Shown: positions 34,699 through 43,606, numbered from the stretch's first letter. The stretch: 64,000 nt of DNA from Shewanella colwelliana ATCC 39565 (GCF_000518705.1 NZ_KI912479.1:161976-225975), one strand, 5' to 3'. The notes: generated by a model not told the origin, from the sequence alone. Made by a program: numbers and translations.

Positions 34699-36972
34699 AT
34701 GGATATCAAGTGGATTAACCGCTTTAACATAACCAACCTTTGCCCCCCAAGGGGGGCTTTTTTTGACAATATTAGAGGGCTCAGCCATTTGTTGCTGGTG
34801 GCAACAAGCATGCTATTAACCGCACCGATTTGGGCTACGCCAGATGATGAGCCTTTGGGGATGGGCTATTTAAGCTATACACCAGTAGACGGTAGTCCGT
34901 TGAAATCGTCCCAAATAGGCTTGCCTATCAATACCGATGTTGAGATGCAGATCTCAGGCTGGTTAAATCGGGTTGACGTGAAACAAGTATTCGTCAATCA
35001 CAGTGATCAGTGGCTCAATGGCACGTATCAGTTTCCGTTGCCGCAGGATGCTGCGGTCGATGCGATGACATTGACTATCGGCACACGCGTGATAGTGGGA
35101 GAGGTGAAAACCAAAGGCGCGGCTAAGAAGCAGTTTGAACAAGCCAAAGCTGCGGGGAAAAAGGCGAGTCTACTCACCCAGCAGCGGCCTAATATCTTTA
35201 CCTCACAAGTGGCTAATTTAGCACCTGGTGAGCGAGTTGTGGTTGAAATCAGTTATCAGCAAATTGTGCGTTATCGCCAAGGGGAGTTTAGTTTGCGCTT
35301 TCCCATGGCAATCACCCCGAGATATTCGCCGCTCAGCGCCAAGGTGTCTGCCGTGACGTTACCACAAAGTGCGATAAGTGATGGCTTGGAGATGGGCGTA
35401 TTGTCTCAACACTTAGCCGATAGTCACGACAACCTTAATCATGACAATCAAGATGGGGGCTCGCAAAGCAGCGGCAAGGTCAATATTAAGGTTAATTTGG
35501 ATGCTGGCATGCCACTTTTAGCTGTTACTACTCCATATCATCAGATGTCGCGTAGTGAACAGCATGATTCTTCAGTTGGTTTGCGTTTAACTAAGGTGGT
35601 TAACCGCGAACGTGACTTTGTGCTGCGCTGGCAGCCTGCACTTAATGATGAACCCACAGCGCTTGCATTTAGCCAATCTGGAAAGACTCATTATCCCGAA
35701 TCAACCCATGAACTATCAGCATCTCTACTCGCGGGTCGCAGTGATACGGCCAAAGCAACGAATGAGACGATCAGTGATTACGGTCTGGTGATGTTGATGC
35801 CGCCACAGGATGAGTCGCGTCATAAGATGGCCAGAGAGTTAATTTTAGTCATCGACACGTCTGGCTCCATGAACGGGGAATCAATATTACAAGCTAAAAG
35901 TGCACTCCGGCATGCCTTGGCGGGCTTAAGTCACGTAGATAGTTTTAATATAATCGCCTTTGATTCCAGTGTTAGTGTGCTGTCGCCAACACCGTTAGCA
36001 GCGACGGCTGTTAACCTGGGCTTGGCCCATCAATTTGTGAATGCACTTACCGCTGACGGTGGTACAGAGATGGCGCCCGCTTTAGCGACTGCACTCGCAT
36101 CAAAAAATGACACTGAAGAGCGTGGCAATAGCGCTTTAAGGCAGGTGGTGTTTATCACTGACGGTGCAGTGACCAATGAACAAGGCTTGTTTAATCTGAT
36201 TGCTCAGCATATTGGTCGCAGTCGACTATTCACCATTGGTATCGGTGCTGCGCCAAATGGTTACTTTATGGAGCGTGCGGCCCAAGTCGGTCGTGGCACC
36301 TATACCTACATTGGCAACTTATCAGAGGTAGGTAAAGAGATCGGGCTATTACTTGAAAAGATTGAAAACCCTGTGATCAGCAATGTTGAAATCGCGCTCA
36401 GTGATGGCTCAATCCCTGACTATTGGCCAGTGAGTATTGGCGATCTGTATGCTAATGAACCCATTTTAGTTGCGGTAAGGTTGCGAGCAAAACAGCATCA
36501 ATTTCGCAGTGATGAGCTGCTTGTATCGGGTGAACTTGATGGGCAATTTTGGCAGCGCCGTGTAGCGATAACACGAACTAGTCAAGCGGCTGGCATGGAT
36601 CTCGTTTGGGCACGAAAGAAAATCGCAGCGCTATTGCTGAGCCAAAACAGTAGCAATCACGAATTGGTTAAACGGCAAGTGACGCAAGTTGCTTTGGCTT
36701 ACCATTTAGTGAGTCCCTATACCAGCTTGGTCGCGGTGGATAAGACGCCGAGCCGGCCATCGAGTGAAACGGTGAGTAACGCCAGCGCTAGTGCGATGTT
36801 ACCCGTGGCGACGCAGGCTAAATGGCCTAAAACTGGTTCGGGTAGTCGTTTATATTTGGCCATTGGTGGGTTAATGATGTTGTTACTTTTAGTGTATTGG
36901 TTGAGTTATACCTCGTGCGTAAGACGTTATCTCATTAATCATTTTAAATTGAGTATGGAAGTGACCCGCTGA
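34699..36972 (+). CDS. Marine proteobacterial sortase target protein (VIT and vWA domains)
   Basis: The sortase substrate of the locus, about 757 residues: N-terminal signal/anchor, VIT domain (about 45-170, with GTYQFPLPQDAAVDAM), vWA domain with MIDAS motif DTSGS beginning at Asp386, then a C-terminal sorting region. The sorting motif reads WPKTG (36823-36837) followed by a hydrophobic helix and basic tail; the leucine of LPxTG is replaced by tryptophan. The ATG at 34699 has GGAG seven bases upstream; an ATG at 34675 has no ribosome binding site. A terminator-like hairpin lies inside codons 15-22, so the true start could be further down, for example near 34789. It overlaps the sortase gene by one base. 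Confidence 0.88.
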   Translation: MDIKWINRFNITNLCPPRGAFFDNIRGLSHLLLVATSMLLTAPIWATPDDEPLGMGYLSYTPVDGSPLKSSQIGLPINTDVEMQISGWLNRVDVKQVFVNHSDQWLNGTYQFPLPQDAAVDAMTLTIGTRVIVGEVKTKGAAKKQFEQAKAAGKKASLLTQQRPNIFTSQVANLAPGERVVVEISYQQIVRYRQGEFSLRFPMAITPRYSPLSAKVSAVTLPQSAISDGLEMGVLSQHLADSHDNLNHDNQDGGSQSSGKVNIKVNLDAGMPLLAVTTPYHQMSRSEQHDSSVGLRLTKVVNRERDFVLRWQPALNDEPTALAFSQSGKTHYPESTHELSASLLAGRSDTAKATNETISDYGLVMLMPPQDESRHKMARELILVIDTSGSMNGESILQAKSALRHALAGLSHVDSFNIIAFDSSVSVLSPTPLAATAVNLGLAHQFVNALTADGGTEMAPALATALASKNDTEERGNSALRQVVFITDGAVTNEQGLFNLIAQHIGRSRLFTIGIGAAPNGYFMERAAQVGRGTYTYIGNLSEVGKEIGLLLEKIENPVISNVEIALSDGSIPDYWPVSIGDLYANEPILVAVRLRAKQHQFRSDELLVSGELDGQFWQRRVAITRTSQAAGMDLVWARKKIAALLLSQNSSNHELVKRQVTQVALAYHLVSPYTSLVAVDKTPSRPSSETVSNASASAMLPVATQAKWPKTGSGSRLYLAIGGLMMLLLLVYWLSYTSCVRRYLINHFKLSMEVTR
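34742..34764 (+). terminator. Terminator-like hairpin inside the 5' end of the sortase-target gene
   Basis: GCCCCCC-AA-GGGGGGC followed by seven T, a canonical intrinsic terminator of 6-7 GC pairs, 70 bases after the pdsO stop. It lies within the reading frame of the substrate gene if that gene starts at 34699. It may end most pdsO transcripts and let only part of them reach the substrate and sortase genes. Confidence 0.7.
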
Positions 36973-37628
36973 TGGCAACTGGGTTAAGTGTTGTGCGACG
37001 ACGTTACGTCATCGTGGGCGTGGTTATCGCATCGTTACTGATGATTAAAGGAGGATATATGCAGGCCAAAGCGCATTTTGCTCAGTATCTGATCGAACAA
37101 GCCTGGCAGCGAACATTGGTCGATAATCTGGCCCATAGGCCCTGGAGTTGGGCGGATACATTTCCTGTCGCTAAGCTAAGTTTTGTCCATCAATCTGCTG
37201 CCCAACAAGGGGGTGATCTCTTTGTTTTGGCGGGCGCTTCGGGGCGCAACCTAGCATTTGGCCCTGCGGCAATCTTAGGGAATAGTGAGGTGAATCGTTG
37301 GGGCAATACAATTATTGCGGGCCATAGAGACACCCATTTTGCCCGCCTAAAAGGGGTTACCGTTGGCCAACTAATCAAGTTACAAGATAGCGGCGGGGCT
37401 GAGCGCCTTTATCGAGTAAGCAACACGCATATTGTTGAAGAGCACGATACACAGCTGCTGTTTGCTGCCGATGGGTTGCAACTAACGCTTATTACCTGCT
37501 ACCCCTTTGAGGAGCTGTCAGAGCGAAGCAAGCTGCGATTTGTGGTGATAGCGTTACCAATCGACTCCGCTTCATTGCCCGCGGAGTCATTGGTAAAACT
37601 AGATAGGCATGACTCTATTTCGGCCTAG
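36972..37628 (+). CDS. Class GN sortase
   Basis: A 218-residue Gram-negative sortase that should cleave the VIT/vWA protein encoded directly upstream at its C-terminal WPKTG motif. N-terminal TM helix (about 11-30); catalytic residues His118 in AGHRDTHF, Cys176 in LITCYPF and Arg189 in SKLRFVV, all conserved in the family. ATG overlaps the substrate stop by one base (TGATG), so the two are coupled. The last 30 bases overlap, tail to tail, the 3' end of the diguanylate cyclase gene on the other strand. Confidence 0.93.
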   Translation: MATGLSVVRRRYVIVGVVIASLLMIKGGYMQAKAHFAQYLIEQAWQRTLVDNLAHRPWSWADTFPVAKLSFVHQSAAQQGGDLFVLAGASGRNLAFGPAAILGNSEVNRWGNTIIAGHRDTHFARLKGVTVGQLIKLQDSGGAERLYRVSNTHIVEEHDTQLLFAADGLQLTLITCYPFEELSERSKLRFVVIALPIDSASLPAESLVKLDRHDSISA

Positions 37629-38627
37629 GCGTTTAGCTTCATAGAGGAATGCGTCAGATCGCTCAATCAACGTCACCGCGCTATCGCCAGTTTGCCATTC
37701 GCTAACACCAAAAGAGGCGGTAATATTATCGATACGTTGGTCTTTACGGCGATCTTTTAGGGTGACTTTTTCAAGTGAACGACGCATCGCATCGGCCAGG
37801 TGGCGAGCTTTGCGTTTGTGGCTGTTGGGGATAAGAATGGCAAACTCTTCCCCCCCATAACGATAGATTTTTGTGCCGTCTCTGCAAGATTCGTTGAGAC
37901 GCTTTGCCACCGCTTTCAGTACGCTATCGCCCAACTGGTGGCCATAGGTGTCGTTAAACTTCTTAAAATGATCAATATCAATAAGAATGAGACAGCATCC
38001 TTCGGGCGCTTGGGCGAGCATACCATCTATATCCTGATCAAATGCTCGGCGGTTGAATACCCCTGTTAATGCATCGTGATAAACATCTTTTTCAGATCGC
38101 TTTAGCTCAGCGCGTAGTGTTTCTATTTCATCTTGTGCTTTTTGTAATTGCCCTGTGAAATATTCAGTACTGAGACGAATTTCATCTGATTCTTTAACTA
38201 AGTTACGTACTAAGCCCAAGACTTTTTCAAGGCTGACACCTTCCTCTTCGATCTTGTTGAGTTTATTGAAGTTGTTATCGACTCGTTTCTGAAACCGAGT
38301 CGCATCGTGATTGGTGTCTTTAAGTGACTGCGCTAACTCTACCGTCATCGCTTCGAGGTTTTGGCGCATGTCGATAACATCGACTTCCACCGGATCGCTA
38401 ATATGGTCCCGATAGAGCAGGTGGGCGTTAACGGGAGGGCAAGTGCTGTACTGGGCGACGATACCATCCATTTTCTCATTCAGTTGTGGGTCTTGTTCTC
38501 CCACATAGGCGTACCACAATGCGTAGTTGGTTGGTGTCGTTGGGATTTGATGTTTGAGCATCAAAGGTACCGCTTTTTTGAGATTAATGGCGGCTTGGCG
38601 CATTAAATCTTTTGACATATCGCTCAT
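37599..38627 (-). CDS. Diguanylate cyclase (GGDEF domain)
   Basis: A 342-residue cytosolic protein. The N-terminal 170 residues are helical, without recognisable membrane segments, and contain a coiled-coil (about 130-175). A C-terminal GGDEF domain follows with DALTGVFNRRAF and the active-site motif RYGGEEFAILIP. It should make cyclic di-GMP from GTP. The RxxD inhibitory site expected five residues before GGEEF is not present (RDGT there), so product inhibition through that site is unlikely. The protein ends in GRNRVMPI. Its stop lies inside the sortase gene on the opposite strand. Confidence 0.92.
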   Translation of the reverse strand: MSDMSKDLMRQAAINLKKAVPLMLKHQIPTTPTNYALWYAYVGEQDPQLNEKMDGIVAQYSTCPPVNAHLLYRDHISDPVEVDVIDMRQNLEAMTVELAQSLKDTNHDATRFQKRVDNNFNKLNKIEEEGVSLEKVLGLVRNLVKESDEIRLSTEYFTGQLQKAQDEIETLRAELKRSEKDVYHDALTGVFNRRAFDQDIDGMLAQAPEGCCLILIDIDHFKKFNDTYGHQLGDSVLKAVAKRLNESCRDGTKIYRYGGEEFAILIPNSHKRKARHLADAMRRSLEKVTLKDRRKDQRIDNITASFGVSEWQTGDSAVTLIERSDAFLYEAKRLGRNRVMPI

Positions 38628-38736
38628 TTCCTTGCCTAGCGTTAAAGTGAGCGAAAAGGCACAGTGTTGTGCTGCCTATTCGCTAGCTGACACGACTACT
38701 TATAAGAATAGCTATGTCGTGTCGCCTTAACCAAAT

Positions 38737-41361
38737 TTAGTTGGATTTAGTTTGGGCCGGGGCCCAGGTTAGCCAAGCGGGTTCTGGTTTATCATGCAGT
38801 ACAAACGCGTTGTTGCTAGATAGTTGATTCTCGGTAGATGAAACCTGCTCTGTCGCAACACCTATACCGCCAGCTAAAATGGTTTCTAAGGAACCTGTAT
38901 CTATTTGAGCGCCAGAAAATAGCCCAATATCAACTTTTATGCCCGAGAGGTCCCAGAATTGGCTCGATGTATTGATTAGATGTTGATACTTGTCTGAGAT
39001 ATGAGCAGCCATGATCACTCCGGTTCCATCGTCAGCTAATCGATAGTGCTTAACCTCGCCAATTTTTAACCCTCTAAATATGATTGGGGTACCAACTTTG
39101 ACAGAACCAAGGCTGTTATCCTTTAAAGTGACGACCAGATCATCGCCAGGGAGGGCTGCAGGCGCTTGCATCAATCCACTAAAGTGATTGACGCTCTCAG
39201 CGCTTTGCCCTGGTAAGACTGATACGTATGGACCGGTGAGCAGTGTTTCTGCCGCGGTGATGCCAGATAGTGAAATTTCCGCATCAACTAAGAAATATTG
39301 GGCATCCGTAGCCACAAATTTGTCAGCATAGTTACCATAAAGGTAAGCGTTGACATCAACACTGCTGAGATCGGCATTGAGTGAAACCGACTCAACTTGA
39401 CCAACTTGATGGCCTAAATAACGAATAGGCGCGTTGGCACTTAGTTTGGTGGTTGCTGAAAAGGTGAGTCTTATGGGGACAGCTGTTGCTAAGGCTAATG
39501 CCTCTGATCCATATAAGTGATGTTGGTTACCCATTTGACCATTTTCTAATATACCTAGGGAAACACTGCCTTTTATGGCACCGTCTAGTGGTGCGACGTC
39601 AACTTTTACACCGCTTAAACTGGCATCTATCGACATGGCGCTGTTACGCCAAAACACCGTATTTTCTCTAATAAGTTGCTTAAACTCTTTCTCAATCGCC
39701 AAGGTGATGGCGAAATCTTCACTGTTAGATTGCCAAGTGACCTTTTTAACTTCGCCAATACGCATTTTTTTGAAATAGATAGGTGATTTGGCCGCTAAGC
39801 CTGCGCCATCTGCACTTGCCAGTGTGATGTTAAGTTGTTCAATACTATTGAAATACTGCTTAGCTTTGTCCGCTGATGCAAACAGGTGTAGTGGCTTGGT
39901 CAAAGGGCTTTGTTTATTACTGTTTCCTTGAACAAGGCTAATAGCACCTATGGTTAGGGTATCTAGATCGCGGGTGTTAACCGACACCCCATCAAGAGAC
40001 GCTTCAATGGCAAGCGCCGATTCAGGAGTGAAATAGCTGCCTTGTGTCACCAATGCTTGATATTCAGACCAGATCTCAATTTGATAATTAACGCCGCTAA
40101 AGTCATGGTTGAAATTAACCTGCGTTACTTGACCAATTGGTAGCTGCTTAAAACGAACTTGTGCACCCGTTTTGACACCAGGGTTTTCTTCTGCGGTCAA
40201 TGTCAGTACCAGCGGTTCAATATCAAGCTTTGGTGGTTGTTCTTGTAAGGTATATTGGGCTAGTGGCTCACCAGTGCCGGGGCTAAAACTCAACACGCTG
40301 CCTGTTAGTAAGCGAGCTGCATGCTTGATACCTGATAAAGAGATATCGGCGCCGCTAGGCCAAAATTGAGAATTAGCGCCGATTAAATGGGCGTATTCGC
40401 TATCGATAGTGGCGTGAAACTGGACACCATTTTCAACTAAAACGCTTTTATCTACTCGGCCAATTACTAATCCGCGAAAAACGATAGTGGCACCCGTTTG
40501 AATGGTGTCGGCATCTTTTGCTAGTAGAGTAAATTGAGTTCCACCGAGTGCAGTATCCTCATTATCATAAAGAGTAAACTGCTGATTAGTGATGGCTCTA
40601 TCATCTTCACTATTAGATGAAAAGCTGACTCCGCCAGCAAGAATGGCCGATAAACTTTCGCTTTTTACTGATATGCCAGATAAAGAGGCATCGACTGACA
40701 GTCCAGAAACATTCCAAAAATGAGAACTCGTTTTAACTAGATGCGCGTACTGTTTCTGTACGTAGGCATTGAAGACAATTCGCTCATCATCGACCAGTTG
40801 GTAGCTGACAATTTTACCCACTGGGATCTGTCGATAAAATATTTGTGAACCCACATCGAGTGACCCAAGACTTGGACTGGTCAAGGTTATCATCAAACCG
40901 TCTGCGCCAGGGGCTACGGGCGGGGCTTGGGTTTCTGCAATAAATTCGCTGTTGTAATCGCCTTCTCCCGGTTGGATAGCAATGTAATTACCTGAAAACA
41001 GTGCATCGAGTCCTTCGACACCAGTGATCGATGCTTTGGGAGTCACTAGCCAAAATTTGGTTTCGTCTCTGAGAAAAGGGGTGGAGCGATAATCCATCAA
41101 CAGATCCACATAGACACCTTGAAGGTCATCGTCGATGCTGATATCCACCACCTTACCCACAGTTAGCCCTTGATAGCGTACTAAGGTTTTGCCGACATCT
41201 ATCCCCGTTGCACTGGGAAAGTGAATTTGCACTTCGACGCCTGACTCCCTAATGCTCTTAATGCCTAACCATGCACCCAGCGCTAGAGCGATGATGGGTA
41301 ATAGCCAAATAGGAGAGAAAAGCTTTTTCTTTACGACTTTAGGTGTTTCAATTTCTGTCAT
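38737..41361 (-). CDS. letB: LetB-like seven-MCE-domain lipid transport protein
   Basis: An 874-residue protein, the same length class as E. coli LetB/YebT (877). One N-terminal TM helix (about 18-38), then seven MCE domains beginning near residues 42, 155, 285, 395, 515, 630 and 745, each with the pattern VxFRGLxIGxV (for example VRYQGLTVGKV, IFRGLKIGEV). LetB stacks hexameric MCE rings into a tunnel that spans the periplasm and carries lipids between membranes. It is the last gene of a three-gene operon after two LetA-like half proteins, and its start overlaps the preceding gene by 14 bases. Confidence 0.95.
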   Translation of the reverse strand: MTEIETPKVVKKKLFSPIWLLPIIALALGAWLGIKSIRESGVEVQIHFPSATGIDVGKTLVRYQGLTVGKVVDISIDDDLQGVYVDLLMDYRSTPFLRDETKFWLVTPKASITGVEGLDALFSGNYIAIQPGEGDYNSEFIAETQAPPVAPGADGLMITLTSPSLGSLDVGSQIFYRQIPVGKIVSYQLVDDERIVFNAYVQKQYAHLVKTSSHFWNVSGLSVDASLSGISVKSESLSAILAGGVSFSSNSEDDRAITNQQFTLYDNEDTALGGTQFTLLAKDADTIQTGATIVFRGLVIGRVDKSVLVENGVQFHATIDSEYAHLIGANSQFWPSGADISLSGIKHAARLLTGSVLSFSPGTGEPLAQYTLQEQPPKLDIEPLVLTLTAEENPGVKTGAQVRFKQLPIGQVTQVNFNHDFSGVNYQIEIWSEYQALVTQGSYFTPESALAIEASLDGVSVNTRDLDTLTIGAISLVQGNSNKQSPLTKPLHLFASADKAKQYFNSIEQLNITLASADGAGLAAKSPIYFKKMRIGEVKKVTWQSNSEDFAITLAIEKEFKQLIRENTVFWRNSAMSIDASLSGVKVDVAPLDGAIKGSVSLGILENGQMGNQHHLYGSEALALATAVPIRLTFSATTKLSANAPIRYLGHQVGQVESVSLNADLSSVDVNAYLYGNYADKFVATDAQYFLVDAEISLSGITAAETLLTGPYVSVLPGQSAESVNHFSGLMQAPAALPGDDLVVTLKDNSLGSVKVGTPIIFRGLKIGEVKHYRLADDGTGVIMAAHISDKYQHLINTSSQFWDLSGIKVDIGLFSGAQIDTGSLETILAGGIGVATEQVSSTENQLSSNNAFVLHDKPEPAWLTWAPAQTKSN

Positions 41362-41980
41362 CTTTCGATTCCAATCGGTCCCAGAGTAAACGCGTGTCTA
41401 ATACTTTTGCTGCCAGTTGTGTCAACAAAATCACCAACGCAAAGGCTGTTGCCGCAGGAGCAGGTTTTGCATCGAGTAACTGCCCCATGTTGACCAGCGC
41501 AGCAGTGATGGAGATAACAAATAGATCTAACATAGACCATCTGCCTATCCATTCAATAATGTGAAAGCCCGCCATCAGTTTTTTCTTAGAGATTGGCAAC
41601 TCGTAACTAATCGCCATTAAATAGATCCCAAGGCCAACGATTTTTAACATAGGCACAAGGATACTGGCAGTAAATAAAATAATCGCAATAGGCAATAGAT
41701 CTAACTGAATGAGATGATTAATACCGCTGAATATTGTGTCTCTGCGTACCTGTCCTTGACTGGTCATGATAGTGATAGGGTAAAGGTTTGCTGGGAACAA
41801 TAAAATGGCAGCGGTAATTAATAATGCCCAACTTTTTTGTAGACTGGTGACATCCCGTGCAGCAATACGCTGGCCACAACGGTTGCAGCACTCATCAGTG
41901 CTAGGGCAAAGGTTTTGGCAAGTCTGGCAACAGGTTAAGCCCAATGATTGACCTTGAACAGCGGCTTTTTTACTGTTCAT
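41348..41980 (-). CDS. LetA/PqiA-family protein, second half protein
   Basis: A 210-residue inner-membrane protein with an N-terminal zinc-ribbon-like set of cysteines (CCQTCQNLCPSTDECCNRCG) followed by about four TM helices including LLFPANLYPITIM, the PqiA/LetA signature. Together with the preceding gene it equals the two halves of E. coli LetA/YebS. ATG at 41980 overlaps the upstream gene's stop by 11 bases, and its own stop overlaps letB by 14, implying coupled translation of the three. LetA is the inner-membrane partner of LetB. Confidence 0.9.
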   Translation of the reverse strand: MNSKKAAVQGQSLGLTCCQTCQNLCPSTDECCNRCGQRIAARDVTSLQKSWALLITAAILLFPANLYPITIMTSQGQVRRDTIFSGINHLIQLDLLPIAIILFTASILVPMLKIVGLGIYLMAISYELPISKKKLMAGFHIIEWIGRWSMLDLFVISITAALVNMGQLLDAKPAPAATAFALVILLTQLAAKVLDTRLLWDRLESKDDRN

Positions 41981-42599
41981 CGAGCACGCTCCACATATGT
42001 TCGATATCATATTCGCGTTGTAAAAATATCACCATGACAAATAGCACTGAGAAGCAAAACGTACCTATACCGAAATACAGATCTGTGTAATCTGATAATT
42101 GAAACACGGAAACGAAGATGCTGATCATATAAATTTCGAGCATTGTCAGTTGTGACAATAACCCATGGTACCTTAGTAGGCGCTTGTAGATATCTCTAAA
42201 AAAAGGATTGTTAAGTTGATATTTAACAATCAAAATTTGCGCCAGGACCGACGCTATTAGCAAGCCCGGTGCAATGACCGCTGCGGTGAGTACAGCTATC
42301 CCGACAATCCAATAGCCTTGATCCGCAACAGACATCGCGCCTTCAATTATCGTTGTTGTACGCACACTGCCAAGAAAATGCAGCTCCAATACCGGATAAA
42401 AGTTGGCTGGAAAGTAGAGAAACAGAGCGGTTAAACACAGCGCAAGCATGCCATTGATAGAGCAGTAAGGGGTATCATAAAGATTGGTATGGCATCGCGG
42501 GCATAGTGCCCTCACGCCAGTTGGTAGCGCTCGTTTTCTCACTGCCAAATCGCAAGCACGGCAAAGTACGATACTCTTGTCTAACTCATCTTTATCCAT
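41970..42599 (-). CDS. LetA/PqiA-family protein, first half protein
   Basis: A 209-residue inner-membrane protein: N-terminal zinc-ribbon cysteines (CRACDL and CPRCHTN), then about four TM helices with LYFPANFYPVLEL, the same signature as its partner. It corresponds to the N-terminal half of E. coli LetA. It is the first gene of the letA-letA-letB operon and is divergent from yebG across 244 bases. Confidence 0.9.
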   Translation of the reverse strand: MDKDELDKSIVLCRACDLAVRKRALPTGVRALCPRCHTNLYDTPYCSINGMLALCLTALFLYFPANFYPVLELHFLGSVRTTTIIEGAMSVADQGYWIVGIAVLTAAVIAPGLLIASVLAQILIVKYQLNNPFFRDIYKRLLRYHGLLSQLTMLEIYMISIFVSVFQLSDYTDLYFGIGTFCFSVLFVMVIFLQREYDIEHMWSVLDEQ

Positions 42600-42812
42600 A
42601 ATGATTATGGCTTTTTTCCTATTGTTAGGTTGTTTGAATCAGAGGCTTTATTGATATAGGCCATCTTAAATGCGCTTACAACCTATTACTATAGGTAGTT
42701 ACACCACTTAATGTTACTTATAGTATTGATTGAACTTGATTAACGTATAGCAAAAGATTCTATCAGATTATTTTGAACACTTGCATAAGAACTTATGTTT
42801 GTGAGATTCTAC

Positions 42813-42832
42813 AACTGTATAAATAAACAGTG
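42813..42832. promoter_or_regulatory. LexA (SOS) box in front of yebG
   Basis: CTGT-N8-ACAG (42815-42830) with AT-only spacer fits the gammaproteobacterial LexA consensus CTGT-N8-ACAG. A -10-like TATAAA lies within it, and the yebG ATG is 13 bases further. E. coli yebG is a known LexA target. Confidence 0.85.
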
Positions 42833-42843
42833 TGAGGACAGGC

Positions 42844-43128
42844 ATGGCAGTTATAACAAAATTTGTCGTAGTCAGAGAAGGGGTTGAGAAGATGACATTC
42901 ACATCTAAGAAGGAGGCTGATGCCTACGATAAGATGCTCGATATCGCGGACAATCTGCTACCTTTTTTTGAGTCATCGAATTTAGGGCTAGACGAAGCGA
43001 CAACAGAAAAAATGTGTTTTTATATGGCCGAAAATAAGGACCAACTGATGTCACTGTTAAAAGGTGGCGCAGCGGCTAAACCTTTGCCAGCGAAAAAAAC
43101 GGCTAAAAAAGCTGAAGCTAAAGAATAA
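42844..43128 (+). CDS. yebG: SOS-inducible protein YebG
   Basis: A 94-residue protein similar to E. coli YebG, a LexA-controlled DNA-damage-induced protein of unknown biochemical role. Conserved start MAVITKFVVVREGVEKMTFTSK and acidic helix follow; the last 20 residues are a Lys/Ala-rich tail. The ATG at 42844 has AGGACAGG upstream. An SOS box sits directly in front, which supports identity. The msrC gene follows after 16 bases and may share the transcript. Confidence 0.93.
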   Translation: MAVITKFVVVREGVEKMTFTSKKEADAYDKMLDIADNLLPFFESSNLGLDEATTEKMCFYMAENKDQLMSLLKGGAAAKPLPAKKTAKKAEAKE

Positions 43129-43144
43129 TTGTTAGGAAAATTGT

Positions 43145-43603
43145 ATGACATCTCCATGTTACACCACGCTTGCTCGTCAGGTTGAGGCGCTATTTAACGG
43201 CGAAGATAATCTTATTGCGGCGATGGCGAACTTTTCTGCGCTTATTAATGAACACTTAGATGACATTAATTGGGCGGGGTTTTACCTAACCGAGGGTGAA
43301 CAACTCATTCTTGGTCCTTTCCAAGGTAAAGTTGCCTGTACACGCATACCTATGGGAAAAGGCGTATGTGGCACGGCTGCCCAAACGGATAAAACGTTAC
43401 GTGTCGCCGATGTGCATCAATTTGCAGGGCATATCGCCTGTGATTCGGCTAGCAACTCAGAAATTGTGATACCAATTCATCGTGACGGAGCGGTTATCGG
43501 TGTATTAGATATTGATAGCCCATCGTTATCAAGATTCGATGAAGCGGATCAAATCGGTCTTGAGTTAAGCGTAAAAAGCTTCGAAAAGGCTTTATTTGAT
43601 TAA
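43145..43603 (+). CDS. msrC: Free methionine-(R)-sulfoxide reductase (GAF domain)
   Basis: A 152-residue single GAF-domain enzyme like E. coli YebR/MsrC; it reduces free Met-R-sulfoxide with thioredoxin. The three conserved cysteines are Cys65 (KVACTRI), Cys75 (GVCGTAA) and Cys99 (HIACDSAS), the last being the expected catalytic one. The GAF core NWAGFYLTE and the end IGVLDIDSPS are typical. It lies 16 bases after yebG, so it may be partly SOS-induced from the same promoter (inference). Confidence 0.94.
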   Translation: MTSPCYTTLARQVEALFNGEDNLIAAMANFSALINEHLDDINWAGFYLTEGEQLILGPFQGKVACTRIPMGKGVCGTAAQTDKTLRVADVHQFAGHIACDSASNSEIVIPIHRDGAVIGVLDIDSPSLSRFDEADQIGLELSVKSFEKALFD

Positions 43604-43606
43604 ACT

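Noticed and set aside
38689..38723. Inverted repeat GACACGAC / GTCGTGTC between letB and the diguanylate cyclase gene
   Set aside because: The loop is 19 bases and no T-run follows on either strand, so I do not call a terminator.
39486..40369. Several 60-70 codon plus-strand frames opposite letB
   Set aside because: All are antisense to the repeated MCE domains and reflect its codon bias; none has start signals.
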